Source: Acidiferrobacteraceae bacterium
Lineage (GTDB): Bacteria; Pseudomonadota; Gammaproteobacteria; Acidiferrobacterales; JAJDNE01
DNA length: 40,032 nucleotides
Assembly (NCBI GenBank): GCA_037388825.1
Contig: JARRJV010000022.1
Coordinates: 1 to 40,032, forward strand
Direction: 5' to 3'
Shown: positions 16,145-24,414 of the stretch, one piece after another
Layout: every line of letters begins with the position of its first letter
How positions within the stretch are numbered: position 1 is the first letter of the stretch
Notes under the pieces: model-generated
The model's input: only the letters and a program-made list of their open reading frames with translations
What the model was told of the DNA's origin: nothing
The model's database searches: none
Translations under genes and position numbers: made by a program

Positions 16145-17410
16145 GTGACGACCCGCTTTCTCTTTCTTGTCCTGACACTCCTTGTCGTGCTGCCCGCCGC
16201 CGCTTCGGCCAGTGACGCCTTTACCGTGCGCGGTACCGCCGGCGACGACATCCCCGTCGAACGACACACGGCCCCGGGAGACGTTGCCATTATCTGGACC
16301 CCTTCCCGCTTCGGCGTACAGCCGCCACAGGGGGAAACAGCGGACCAACTGGCCGCGCGGGGTATCGAGGTCTGGATCGCGGATCTGCAAAGCGCGTACT
16401 TCGTTTCCACCAACCGCAGCAGCGTGGACCACTTTCGCCCGGCCGACATCGCCCTGTTGGTCGATCGTGCACGCAAGGAGGGCAAGACGCGCGTATTCCT
16501 GATGAGCACCGGGCTGGGTGCCCGGCCCGTGCTGCGCGCCGCGCGATACTGGCAGCAGCACCACAAGGGCAAGTCCGACCTGCGGGGCATCATTCTGTTT
16601 CATCCCGGCCTGTACGCGGCGCGGCCCCAACCCGGCCACGACGCGCAGTACCTGCCTGTGGTGCACGAAACCAACCTCCCTGTCTACATTCTGCAACCGA
16701 CACTGTCGACCAGCAGTCGCCGGATGCCGGAACTGCGCGCTGCCCTGACGGCGGCGGGGAGCTCCGTGTTCGTCCAGTACTTCAAAGGGGCAGTTGACGG
16801 TTTTCAACTGCGGCCACCCGAACTCATGACCCCGGCCAGTTACCGCGCCCGGGCGGCCCTGCCCGCTGCGCTCGACCGCGCGGTCAGAACCCTGGGGGAC
16901 CTTGCCCCCGTTACCCACGCGGCCCCGGTTTACCGGACCACGGAAGCCGCGCGCGCGAGCGCGCCCCTGGGCCTTCAGGACGCAAAACTGGCGCACATTC
17001 CGCCCCTCGCCCTGCACGATTTGCAGGGAAAGATCCGGCGTCTGGCCCACTACCGGGGCAAGGTGGTGCTGGTGAATTTCTGGGCCAGTTGGTGTCCGCC
17101 ATGTGTACACGAAATGCCGTCCATGGAAAGGCTGTACCAGAAGCTCAAGAATCACTCCTTCGAGATCCTCGCGATCAATGTCGGCGAATCCGCGACCACC
17201 GTACGGAAATTCATTCGCCGGAACGGCTATCATTTTCCCGTACTGCTGGACCCGAACGGCAAGGCCTACAGCGCCTGGAAGGTATATGTCTTTCCGACCA
17301 CATACATTGTGGACCGCGACGGGTCCATCCGCTACGCAAGCGTCGGCGGCGTGCAATGGGACGACCCCCTGGTCGCGGGAACCGTGCGCAAGCTGATCAA
17401 GGCGCATTGA
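16145..17410 (+). CDS. exported alpha/beta-hydrolase-like domain fused to TlpA-type thioredoxin
   Basis: A 421-residue protein starting with a signal peptide (FLFLVLTLLVVLPAAASA, cleavage near 22). Residues ~25-250 look like an alpha/beta-hydrolase fold: DVAIIWTPSRFG, a helix, then VFLMSTGLGARPVLRAARYW, where Ser121 sits in an x-S-x-G turn that has lost the usual first Gly, followed by GIILFHPGLY and LPVYILQPTLST. Residues ~275-421 are a TlpA/ResA-like thioredoxin domain with NFWASWCPPCVHEMP (CPPC at 317-320) and VYVFPTTYIVDRDG around the cis-Pro. Such thioredoxins reduce or assemble extracytoplasmic thiol proteins. The start is GTG 16145 with no clear ribosome site; the signal peptide begins directly there. 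nsrR follows 109 bases downstream. Confidence 0.85.
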   Translation: MTTRFLFLVLTLLVVLPAAASASDAFTVRGTAGDDIPVERHTAPGDVAIIWTPSRFGVQPPQGETADQLAARGIEVWIADLQSAYFVSTNRSSVDHFRPADIALLVDRARKEGKTRVFLMSTGLGARPVLRAARYWQQHHKGKSDLRGIILFHPGLYAARPQPGHDAQYLPVVHETNLPVYILQPTLSTSSRRMPELRAALTAAGSSVFVQYFKGAVDGFQLRPPELMTPASYRARAALPAALDRAVRTLGDLAPVTHAAPVYRTTEAARASAPLGLQDAKLAHIPPLALHDLQGKIRRLAHYRGKVVLVNFWASWCPPCVHEMPSMERLYQKLKNHSFEILAINVGESATTVRKFIRRNGYHFPVLLDPNGKAYSAWKVYVFPTTYIVDRDGSIRYASVGGVQWDDPLVAGTVRKLIKAH

Positions 17411-17519
17411 GCAAATCCGTCTGCGACGTCCGGCGGGAGGGATGTGTAACCTGCGGGCTACGGAGTCGTTATATACTTGGGTCCGATGATCGGCTTGCCG
17501 GCCGAAGGAATGAATCAGC

Positions 17520-17945
17520 ATGCAACTCACCCGCCATACCGACTATTCCCTGCGCATCCTGATATATCTCGCGGTACACGAAGGGGAACGCGTTACCCTC
17601 ACCGAAATCGCTGATGCGTTCGGCATTTCCCTGAATCACTTGAACAAGGTCCTTCATGGATTGACCGGTTTGGGTGCGGTTAAGACCTTTCGTGGAAAAC
17701 ACGGCGGAATTACGCTCGCCCAGGATCCGGAAAAGATTCGCGTCGGGCACGTGGTCCGGCACATGGAAAGCACCCTGCAGATAATCGATTGCATGTCGCC
17801 TCACTGTCCCATCCTGCCGGCATGCGAGCTTCGCGGTGTCCTGAATGATGCGCGCGACGCGTTCCTTCAGGTGCTGGATGGCTATACCCTGGCCGAGCTG
17901 GTTGGCCAGAAACAGGCCAAACTGCAACAGCTTCTTCACGCCTGA
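17520..17945 (+). CDS. nsrR: NsrR-type Rrf2-family regulator
   Basis: A 141-residue DNA-binding regulator with an Rrf2 winged-helix. It begins MQLTRHTDYSLRILIYLAVH, close to E. coli NsrR, and has NHLNKVLHGLTGLGAVKTFRGKHGGI as recognition helix and wing. Three cysteines in DCMSPHCPILPAC give C-x4-C-x5-C, the NsrR spacing for a [4Fe-4S] cluster that senses nitric oxide. Apo- or nitrosylated NsrR releases DNA and derepresses NO-detoxification genes. GAAGGA precedes the ATG. A -10-like TATACT is at 17472-17477. The thioredoxin gene starts 16 bases after its stop and is therefore probably co-transcribed. No hmp or norVW-like target is in the window. Confidence 0.9.
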   Translation: MQLTRHTDYSLRILIYLAVHEGERVTLTEIADAFGISLNHLNKVLHGLTGLGAVKTFRGKHGGITLAQDPEKIRVGHVVRHMESTLQIIDCMSPHCPILPACELRGVLNDARDAFLQVLDGYTLAELVGQKQAKLQQLLHA

Positions 17946-17961
17946 GGCCGCACATCTGGTC

Positions 17962-18315
17962 ATGAATTCGCACACGCCGAACACCGACAGTTTCGATGTT
18001 GATCTCGACTCCTTCGATGAACTCGTGTTGGGGGAGTCACGAAAGCGGCCGCTGCTTCTCGACCTTTGGGCCGCGTGGTGTGCGCCCTGTCTCGTGATCG
18101 CGCCCGTACTGGAAAAGATCGTGACGGAACGGGGTGGCGAGATCGCTCTCGCCCGGGTGGAAGTCGATCGCGGGGACAATATGAAGCTGGCTGGCCGCTA
18201 TCACGTTCGCGGCTTCCCGACCGTGATCCTGCTGCGCGACGGAGAAGAGCTGGGCCGGTTCAGCGGAGCCAGGCACCGCGCCGATATCGAGGAGTTCATC
18301 GACTCCCTGTTGTAG
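17962..18315 (+). CDS. thioredoxin-like protein with CAPC active site
   Basis: A 117-residue single thioredoxin domain, cytoplasmic (no signal peptide). The active site is DLWAAWCAPCLVIAPVL, with CAPC at 40-43, and the cis-Pro segment is VRGFPTVILLRDGEEL. The acidic N-terminal tail (SFDVDLDSFDELVLGES) is longer than in standard thioredoxin. The start is ATG 17962, 16 bases after the nsrR stop, without a strong ribosome site. Its coupling to nsrR suggests a thiol-repair role during nitrosative stress (inference). It converges on the HD-GYP gene with 13 bases between stops. Confidence 0.88.
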   Translation: MNSHTPNTDSFDVDLDSFDELVLGESRKRPLLLDLWAAWCAPCLVIAPVLEKIVTERGGEIALARVEVDRGDNMKLAGRYHVRGFPTVILLRDGEELGRFSGARHRADIEEFIDSLL

Positions 18316-18328
18316 CGGATCTATCGCC

Positions 18329-19609
18329 TCAGGCAACCATCGGGAAGAAGGCCTGCGGGTCCAGGTTGTGTTCTTCCGGAGACAGGACGCGTACGATTTC
18401 GTACAACTGGCCACCCTCGGTTCGCTGCCGGGCGAGATCGACGATGCGACCGCCGGAATACACCCGGTTTTCCGCATCACTGGCCAGGACCACTCGCGGG
18501 CGCAGATGCCGCTCCCGATTGCGCGTAATGACGACGGCCCGCTCGCCGGTGTTTAGCTGCACCACGCTACCAATCGGGTAGACCCCCATGTAGCGAATGA
18601 ACTGCTCCACCAGTTCCGGCTCAAAAAGCTGGCCCCGACGGTCATACATGTGCATTAGTGTCGAGTGCGCGTCAGCTCCCTGGCGCCACGGACGATCTCC
18701 GGTCACACCCTCGTAGTAATCGACGATGGCGCCGATGTGCCCAAACTGACTGATGTCATTGCCCTTCGCGCCCAGGGGATAACCGCTACCGTCGTAGCGC
18801 TCGTGGTGCCAACCGACGACCTCCAGGGCCATGGTCGGCATACCCGGTGCATACTGGCGCAAAATCCGCAAACCGTCGCCCACATGGCGTTTGATGATTT
18901 CGGCTTCTGCCGGTGACAAGTCGCTGCGCTTTTCCAGCAACTCCATCGGCACGCGAATCTTGCCGACATCGTGCAACAGGGCGCCGATACCCAGCACATT
19001 CAGCGACTCCTGTTCCAGGCCGATCTGGCGACCCAGGCCCAGGGCGAGAATGCAGACGCGCAGACTGTGGTGCGCGATGTAGTCCGATTTCTGCCGTATC
19101 AGGGAAAACAGCGCCAGCGCATCCGGATTGCGAATGATGCTGGCGGTGAAGTCGGCGCTCAGCTGGCTGATGGCGTCGATGTCGAGATCGCGACTCTCAC
19201 GGACGTCATCGAGAACCTTGTCCATGAGTTCCTGTGCGTGTCGATAGGTATCGCGGACTTGATGGATCTCGTCTTCAAGCGTCGTCGTGTCGACATAGGG
19301 ATCCTTGCGCAGAACGGACCGGGCCTGGGAGCGAAGCACCTCCAGCTCGATCCGGCGCTTGTCCAGGGACTCGACCTTGGCGCGGCGCGGCGGGGGCGGC
19401 GCGGCCTCGGCGACGTCGCTGCCCAGGCTGGTGTCGATGTAGACGAATTTGCAGTACTGGTGAAGCGCCTCGATCTGTTCCGCCGAGGTGATTTCAAAAC
19501 CCTGAAACATGAATGGGGTTTCCAGCCACGGCCGATCCAGCTCGTAGACGAACATGCCTGCCTTGAGATCGCCAACCTCTACCTTCTTCTTCACCTGCAC
19601 CTTCCCCAT
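18329..19609 (-). CDS. HD-GYP cyclic-di-GMP phosphodiesterase with DUF3391
   Basis: A 426-residue cytoplasmic protein. Residues 1-~140 are a DUF3391 domain (KVEVGDLKAGMFVYELDRPW, FVYIDT), commonly found in front of HD-GYP domains. The HD-GYP domain follows: HHSLRVCILAL (180-190), LLHDVGKIRVP with HD at 213-214, then WHHERYDGSGYPLGAKG (HHE 268-270, GYP 276-278) and IVDYYEGVTGDRPWR. All metal-binding positions that I can identify are present, so it should hydrolyse c-di-GMP. The C-terminal ~70 residues (VVQLNTGERAVVITRNRERHLRPRV) form a small beta domain usual in this architecture. A weak promoter is at 19634-19663. Confidence 0.92.
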   Translation of the reverse strand: MGKVQVKKKVEVGDLKAGMFVYELDRPWLETPFMFQGFEITSAEQIEALHQYCKFVYIDTSLGSDVAEAAPPPPRRAKVESLDKRRIELEVLRSQARSVLRKDPYVDTTTLEDEIHQVRDTYRHAQELMDKVLDDVRESRDLDIDAISQLSADFTASIIRNPDALALFSLIRQKSDYIAHHSLRVCILALGLGRQIGLEQESLNVLGIGALLHDVGKIRVPMELLEKRSDLSPAEAEIIKRHVGDGLRILRQYAPGMPTMALEVVGWHHERYDGSGYPLGAKGNDISQFGHIGAIVDYYEGVTGDRPWRQGADAHSTLMHMYDRRGQLFEPELVEQFIRYMGVYPIGSVVQLNTGERAVVITRNRERHLRPRVVLASDAENRVYSGGRIVDLARQRTEGGQLYEIVRVLSPEEHNLDPQAFFPMVA

Positions 19610-19633
19610 CCAGAATTTCTAATTGGAAACAAG

Positions 19634-19663
19634 AGTATAGATGCAAGAATTACACCATTGCAG
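19634..19663 (-). promoter_or_regulatory. possible promoter of the HD-GYP gene
   Basis: On the minus strand CTGCAA (19663-19658), 18 bases, then TATACT (19639-19634). It lies 25 bases upstream of the HD-GYP start in an AT-rich patch. The rest of the gap up to 19821 holds no convincing gene. On the plus strand there is an AGGAGG at 19766 and an ATG at 19782, but the frame runs antisense into msrA and shows no protein-like composition. Confidence 0.35.
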
Positions 19664-19821
19664 TGAAAAAAACCCAGTCAAACCGGAAATTCCGGAAACC
19701 CTGATGTTTCAATCGTTTAGCACTGGCGATTTGGACAAGATTCGGGAAGCTACAATTCCTTCGCAGGAGGACACTGACGAGATGCGGCAGATCAGACGCA
19801 GAATCGCTGCCCCGACTGACG

Positions 19822-20472
19822 CTACGGGGCCGATCCCAGGACAATCCCGGTGCCTCCCAGGCCGCAGTAACCGCCCGGATTCTTGGCCAAGTACTGCTGA
19901 TGGTAGCCCTCGGCGAAATAGAAATTCGGGGCCTCCACGATCTCCGTGGTAATGGTGCCCCGGCCGGCGGCGGAAAGCGCCGCCTGATAGCGATCCCGGG
20001 AAGATTCGGCGGCCCTGCGCTGCTCCTCGTCGTAACAGTAGATACCCGAACGATACTGGGTGCCAACATCATTGCCCTGGCGCATCCCCTGGGTCGGGTC
20101 GTGGGACTCCCAGAACACGGTCAGAAGGTCTTCGTAGGAAACCTGCGCCGGATCGTATATGACCCGCACCACTTCGTTGTGACCGGTCAGGCCGCTACAG
20201 ACCTCGTCATAGGTGGGATTCGGGGTGTAACCGCCGGCATAGCCGACGGCGGTGGAGTAGACACCGGCAAGCTCCCAGAATCTGCGCTCGGCGCCCCAGA
20301 AGCACCCCAGTCCGAACAGCGCCTGCCGCATTCCGTCGGGAAACGGACCTGCCAGGGGGTGGTCATTGACGAAGTGCCGTTCCGGAACCGGCATCACCTG
20401 ATCCCGCCCGGGAAGGGCCTGCTCCGGAGTCGGCATTTGCTGCGTGCGCAATCGGTACATGGGCTTGTCCAT
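19822..20472 (-). CDS. msrA: peptide methionine (S)-S-oxide reductase MsrA
   Basis: Repairs oxidised methionine in proteins. The catalytic segment [13 protein letters not shown] carries the nucleophilic Cys of the GCFWG signature. Also present are [59 protein letters not shown] and the C-terminal [10 protein letters not shown], whose Cys can act as resolving cysteine. At 216 residues it is the E. coli-like form, with an N-terminal extension of about 50 residues containing [16 protein letters not shown]. There is no signal peptide, so it is cytoplasmic. The start could be ATG 20472 or 20460; neither has a good ribosome site. The neighbouring thioredoxins could provide its reductant. Confidence 0.95.
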   Translation of the reverse strand: MDKPMYRLRTQQMPTPEQALPGRDQVMPVPERHFVNDHPLAGPFPDGMRQALFGLGCFWGAERRFWELAGVYSTAVGYAGGYTPNPTYDEVCSGLTGHNEVVRVIYDPAQVSYEDLLTVFWESHDPTQGMRQGNDVGTQYRSGIYCYDEEQRRAAESSRDRYQAALSAAGRGTITTEIVEAPNFYFAEGYHQQYLAKNPGGYCGLGGTGIVLGSAP

Positions 20473-20543
20473 AAAAAATGGAAGCGGCTACTGCAACAGT
20501 CTATACCGGCAAAAGCAACGGCCCCTCTTTGCCTTCCGTGGGC

Positions 20544-20747
20544 CTAATGAAGCCAGGTCGCCAGGCCAATCAGTAGCGCGCAAAGAAGCATGATGGTCCA
20601 GGCAAAGCCCGCCACTTGCCCCCATCGCTGGGTGCGACGCCGGCATTCCTCTCGTACCAGCATTCCCAGCTCGGACTCGGGGGGATACAGCTCCATCAAT
20701 TCCACGAGCTGGTTTCGGGTCATGGTCTTGAGGCTTTCTGCGTGCAT
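20544..20747 (-). CDS. small single-pass membrane protein
   Basis: A 67-residue product. The N-terminal half (SLKTMTRNQLVELMELYPPESELGMLV) is charged and helical; the C-terminal half has one membrane segment, QVAGFAWTIMLLCALLIGLA, ending WLH. GGGAGA lies 6 bases before the ATG at 20747, which supports it as a real gene. It probably has its charged part in the cytoplasm. I do not recognise the family and no function can be assigned. It stands between msrA and the TlpA-like gene on the same strand. Confidence 0.6.
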   Translation of the reverse strand: MHAESLKTMTRNQLVELMELYPPESELGMLVREECRRRTQRWGQVAGFAWTIMLLCALLIGLATWLH

Positions 20748-20859
20748 GACAAGTCTCCCACGGGGTCGGATTCGAACCCTCGTCCGCGCCCGGGAAGATC
20801 ATTGTATGCCGCCCGGCTTGCCGCACTCAACGGCCGCCCGCAAGCGGACGAAGCGGCAC

Positions 20860-21372
20860 TCAGGACTTGCTGTTGCTTTCGATGAACTTCTCGATCAGAT
20901 TCGCGGACGTCGCGCCGACCTGCTCGGCCCGAATTTTTCCCTTGGGATCGAAGATCAGGAACGTCGGCGTGCCGACCCAGTCATTACCCGTATATTCCGT
21001 ATACAGCGCGGCAACGTCCTCGGGCTCGCCAATCAGATTCGGAAACGTCACCTTGTGTCGATGGATAAAATCGACGGCCTGCTTGTGATACTCCTTGCCG
21101 TCCAGGCTGATACCCAGGACGGTAGCGTCCTTTTTGCGGTGCCGGTTGTAGAAAGCGATTTCCTGACCCACATCGCGATTGCAGACTGCACAGTCATGGG
21201 CCCAGATCATGACCACCAGCCATTTTCCGTGGCCCGTATAATCCGAGATGGTTTGGGGTTTTCCATCGAAATTTGCCAGCCCGCCGGCATAGGCCGAGGC
21301 CGTTGCCAGCAACAGGCCCGTCAGTGCCAGTCCACGCACAAACCGACCCATTGTTCCATTCATCTGATTCAT
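20860..21372 (-). CDS. exported TlpA-like thioredoxin-fold protein with CAVC motif
   Basis: A 170-residue product from the ATG at 21372, chosen because GGGGA stands just before it. It has a signal peptide (GRFVRGLALTGLLLATASAYAG), so it acts in the periplasm. The domain is AhpC/TSA-TlpA-like: WLVVMIWAHDCAVCNRDVGQ gives CAVC at 61-64, followed by VLGISLDGKEYHKQAVDF and the cis-Pro segment GTPTFLIFDPKGKI. CAVC is an uncommon active-site pair, and its redox potential is hard to guess. The role is probably thiol-disulfide exchange with an unknown partner. It is divergent from the unknown protein at 21501. Confidence 0.85.
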   Translation of the reverse strand: MNQMNGTMGRFVRGLALTGLLLATASAYAGGLANFDGKPQTISDYTGHGKWLVVMIWAHDCAVCNRDVGQEIAFYNRHRKKDATVLGISLDGKEYHKQAVDFIHRHKVTFPNLIGEPEDVAALYTEYTGNDWVGTPTFLIFDPKGKIRAEQVGATSANLIEKFIESNSKS

Positions 21373-21500
21373 ATTGTCCCCATCTATAGTTTCAGCCCAC
21401 AACCTGTATCGACCGTGGGACAACAAGGAAGTTCTGTGCCGATATCCGCAAATCCCTGCTACACTGTAAGGAAGCTGGATTCAACCGATCTGGGGGACAC

Positions 21501-22193
21501 ATGCACAGACCGGATTTTGCCTGTTCAAATCTTGATCCGCTGCATTCCCGGGACCTCAGGTTCCTGATCGAACATTTCCCCGAGCCTGGAAGAAACTACG
21601 AGCAGATTGTCGAAGGCCTGCATCGGTTCCCCAATACCCTGGAGTCCATTCTCGACAGCGACTACGTTGCTCTGGAGATTCTGCAACGGCGCGACGAGCT
21701 TCTCGATATCTCACCTTTCCTGCTGTTCAATGTGCTGTTGAGACGAACCCTCGGGCGACCGCGCGGACAAACCGACCGCAGCGTAATCAACTATTTGGCA
21801 AACCTGCTGGCCCTGTTCGTGCACACCGATCGCGTTCATCGCATCGCCCGCGGCGACAGTGAGGATTATGAATACCTGTTCGATCTCGCCGCGGCAGTCC
21901 CGGATGCTGACTCGCGCCGGGAGTTTCTGCTTCATTCCCACATCGGCAATTACTCCCTGTATCTCACCGGGATGTTTCCCGGATGGATCGAGCATCGATA
22001 CCGCTACAAGCGACGACCGGTCAGCGTCGATTACTACGTTGACATGGGTCGTGCCCACTTCCAGCAGGCGGCGCGCCATCCGATGGCACAGGAATTCAGC
22101 ATGGACCGGGTTTTCTTCCGCCTGGCACTGATGTTCGATTCCTATCGAACCGGGCTTCAGCACATGGCACGAAATTTTCTCGTTGCCGGCTGA
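21501..22193 (+). CDS. hypothetical protein, 230 aa
   Basis: A soluble, mostly helical protein beginning MHRPDFACSNLDPLHSRDLR. It contains several arginine-aspartate-rich segments, SILDSDYVALEILQRRDELL, LFVHTDRVHRIA and YYVDMGRAHFQQAARHP. A GGGGGA stands before the ATG. There is no signal peptide or membrane helix, though HIGNYSLYLTGMFPGWIEHR is amphipathic. I cannot place it in a family. The repeated H/Y/R/D positions may mark a metal or ligand site, but that is speculation. It converges with the potassium-channel gene, six bases between stops. Confidence 0.72.
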   Translation: MHRPDFACSNLDPLHSRDLRFLIEHFPEPGRNYEQIVEGLHRFPNTLESILDSDYVALEILQRRDELLDISPFLLFNVLLRRTLGRPRGQTDRSVINYLANLLALFVHTDRVHRIARGDSEDYEYLFDLAAAVPDADSRREFLLHSHIGNYSLYLTGMFPGWIEHRYRYKRRPVSVDYYVDMGRAHFQQAARHPMAQEFSMDRVFFRLALMFDSYRTGLQHMARNFLVAG

Positions 22194-22199
22194 CCCAGC

Positions 22200-23891
22200 C
22201 TAGCCGCGCGAGCCCATCACACGCCACAGATAGCTGCTGCCGCGTTCACGTCCGGTGTAGACGTAGTGAAAGACGTTCTCGTTCTTCACTACCCAGTCCA
22301 GTTGCGCCCGCACCCCGTAGCGCCCGACAAACAGGATCCGGTCTCCCACCTGTACCTGCGTCGATTCGGACGGCGCCAACAGATGTTCTTCATCGCGTTT
22401 GATCAGCAGGGCGAAGCAATCAAGCCGTTGATCCCGATTGCGGGGATCTCGATACAGTTCTGCCAGGGTCACGGGATCACCTTTGTCGATGGCCGCTCGC
22501 ACGGCGGGGGCGCCCTCCTCGTCGATGGTGACCGCCCAGGCACGGGGCGCCTCGTCCGCGGTAATGCCGGAGATGCGGCTAACCATCTGGTTGGCCCATT
22601 CGTTGTCCATTTTCCGCGCCGCTTCCAGGAACTCGGAAAGCAAGGGGGTGGTGATCAGGGCAAAGATCTTGTGCGCAATGATGCTTCCGCGCTGCATGAT
22701 GATGTTGATCGATGCGGCACGAAAGATCGGATTGTTTTCGCGCTGGTTCTGGCGCGCCACGATGAACAGGTTCGGATTCAATTCGCGCGCCGTGAGGACA
22801 ATGGAGAGATTGTTGGCATCATTGTCGGTCCCGGCGACGATGCCCACCGCCTGCTCGATCTCCGCCTCACGCAGGGTCACCGCCTCTGTCCCCCGGCCGG
22901 TGATGGTATCCGGGGGCGCATGGGTCCCTTCCGGATTGGCCTCGACGATGGTCGTGCGCACACGCGCGTCGGCAAGACGCTCGCACACTGCCTTTCCGAA
23001 CCGGCCATATCCACACAAGACCCAACGGCCGACAGATGGGAACACCGGTTCGGACAGATGCTCGTGGGGTACCCCGGTCATCCAGTCGTACAACAGATAC
23101 ATGCCCGGCGATTCCAGAGCCAGCGCCAGACGCCCGGCAAATGTATCGAACGGGTTGATCACATGGTCGGTTCCGAACGAGGCGATATTGGCCTCCGCAT
23201 CGCGCGTTTCCGCGCGGGCAATGGTCGCAAGTCTCGGGTTCAGAAGCTTGGCGGAAATAACCACCTTGAGATTGACCTGGTCCACATTCGTCAGCGCCAC
23301 AACACCTGCGCAGTGCGGATGATTCAGGCCCGCGGCGCGCAGAACCTCCGGCATCGCCGCGTCGGCACACAGGCCGGGAACCGGGAATCGGAGATCTTCC
23401 AGATGTAGCGCGTTGATCCGGTCATTGTCGATATCGATCACCACAGACCGGATTCCCGCTTCGGCAAGGGCCCGCACCAGAAAGCTGCCGGTATCGCCAT
23501 AGCCGCATACGAGGTAGTACGGCTCCATGATTCGGCGCACGGCACGTCGAAATGCATTTTCACTCAGCAGGCTGCGAAAGGCCTGGTTCTGGATCACAGC
23601 GAGCAGACTGCCGATGGCGTACAGCCAGGCGAAGACCGTGCTGTAGATGCTGACGAGGGTCCACATGCGCTGGGAATCGGTGAATGCGTAGGGGACCTCG
23701 CCAAGGCCGATGGTCGTGCCGAGGATGCTTACGAAATAGAACGCGTGGAAGAAATCCATGTGCCACGCCTGGCCGTGATCGTCGACGCCGGGGATCAGGA
23801 CGAACCCGAGGACCGCGACGGAGTACACCACGATCAGGACGATCAGGGGGGCCCGCAGTTGGCGCAACAGAATGAAAGCGACATTGCGCAT
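22200..23891 (-). CDS. two-RCK potassium channel (GsuK-like) with unusual selectivity filter
   Basis: A 563-residue inner-membrane channel. Two membrane helices (about 14-33 and 75-100) surround a pore loop, HAFYFVSILGTTIGLGEVPY. The filter at 59-65 reads TTIGLGE where potassium channels usually have T-V-G-Y-G-D. Two TrkA_N/RCK Rossmann domains follow: YYLVCGYGDTGSFLVRALAE (~125) and RWVLCGYGRFGKAVCERLAD (~295). A TrkA_C-like end (VQVGDRILFVGR) closes the protein. The 2TM plus tandem RCK layout is that of GsuK, gated by nucleotides and ions. DUF6394 lies 19 bases upstream on the same strand, so they form an operon. Ion selectivity may differ from standard K+ channels. Confidence 0.88.
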   Translation of the reverse strand: MRNVAFILLRQLRAPLIVLIVVYSVAVLGFVLIPGVDDHGQAWHMDFFHAFYFVSILGTTIGLGEVPYAFTDSQRMWTLVSIYSTVFAWLYAIGSLLAVIQNQAFRSLLSENAFRRAVRRIMEPYYLVCGYGDTGSFLVRALAEAGIRSVVIDIDNDRINALHLEDLRFPVPGLCADAAMPEVLRAAGLNHPHCAGVVALTNVDQVNLKVVISAKLLNPRLATIARAETRDAEANIASFGTDHVINPFDTFAGRLALALESPGMYLLYDWMTGVPHEHLSEPVFPSVGRWVLCGYGRFGKAVCERLADARVRTTIVEANPEGTHAPPDTITGRGTEAVTLREAEIEQAVGIVAGTDNDANNLSIVLTARELNPNLFIVARQNQRENNPIFRAASINIIMQRGSIIAHKIFALITTPLLSEFLEAARKMDNEWANQMVSRISGITADEAPRAWAVTIDEEGAPAVRAAIDKGDPVTLAELYRDPRNRDQRLDCFALLIKRDEEHLLAPSESTQVQVGDRILFVGRYGVRAQLDWVVKNENVFHYVYTGRERGSSYLWRVMGSRG

Positions 23892-23910
23892 GGGAGGTCC
23901 AGGTGCGCGC

Positions 23911-24294
23911 TCAGCGACGCACGGTCATGGTCTCCGCTACCAGCAGTACCACCGATGTGATGTTCGCCAGCAAGGCGCCGCCGGACAGCGACACGATAGC
24001 CGCAACCACTTCTCCGCTGAAGCCAGTTCCCTGAACGTGGACCACCATGCCCCACACCACCGCGGCGGCAATCAGCTGGAGATCCGCCACCAGGCTGGTG
24101 GCAAGCAGCACGGCGCCCAGGTGGGTACGGTCGCCGAATTTCAGAACTGTGGCGATCAGACTGACCACCAGTGCGGCATAAAGCTCGTAGACATTGTGGT
24201 GAGCGGGGGCCTCGATCTCACCTACGAAGAAACCGAAGTTGAGGGTCAGGGCCAGGACGATAAAGAACGCAAATGCCACTTTTTCCAGATTCAT
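23911..24294 (-). CDS. DUF6394-type membrane protein
   Basis: A 127-residue integral membrane protein with four hydrophobic segments, beginning MNLEKVAFAFFIVLALTLNF. It contains the conserved-looking loop EAPAHHNVYELYAALVVS and LKFGDRTHLGAVLLATSLVADLQL. GGAG precedes the ATG. It lies directly upstream of the two-RCK channel (19 bases) on the same strand, which suggests an accessory subunit or regulator of that channel. The name DUF6394 is from memory of the N-terminal pattern and was not searched. Confidence 0.75.
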   Translation of the reverse strand: MNLEKVAFAFFIVLALTLNFGFFVGEIEAPAHHNVYELYAALVVSLIATVLKFGDRTHLGAVLLATSLVADLQLIAAAVVWGMVVHVQGTGFSGEVVAAIVSLSGGALLANITSVVLLVAETMTVRR

Positions 24295-24414
24295 TCTCTT
24301 CTCCTTCAGCCGCAGTCGCCTGTTGCCGCGGTGGATAGTGGAATCGCCATCCTAAACCATGGCGCGATCCCTTGACCACCGGCGCCGACGGGTGTGACGC
24401 GGTCGAATGGAGTA

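Noticed and set aside
15995..17530. Long minus-strand frame of 511 codons opposite the hydrolase-TlpA fusion and nsrR 5' end
   Set aside because: Antisense of genes with a signal peptide and a CPPC active site; its own translation has no recognisable feature.
19641..19952. Plus-strand reading frame with AGGAGG and ATG at 19766-19784
   Set aside because: More than half runs antisense through msrA, and the product is a basic Arg/Pro-rich string with no protein-like pattern; the shadow of msrA explains it.
20759..20780. tRNA-like T-arm, GGTTCGAATCC on the minus strand, upstream of the small membrane protein
   Set aside because: The T-stem has two mismatched pairs, there is no matching acceptor strand or anticodon arm within 90 bases, and no CCA follows. 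It is a TTCGAA palindrome with chance similarity, or at most a decayed fragment.
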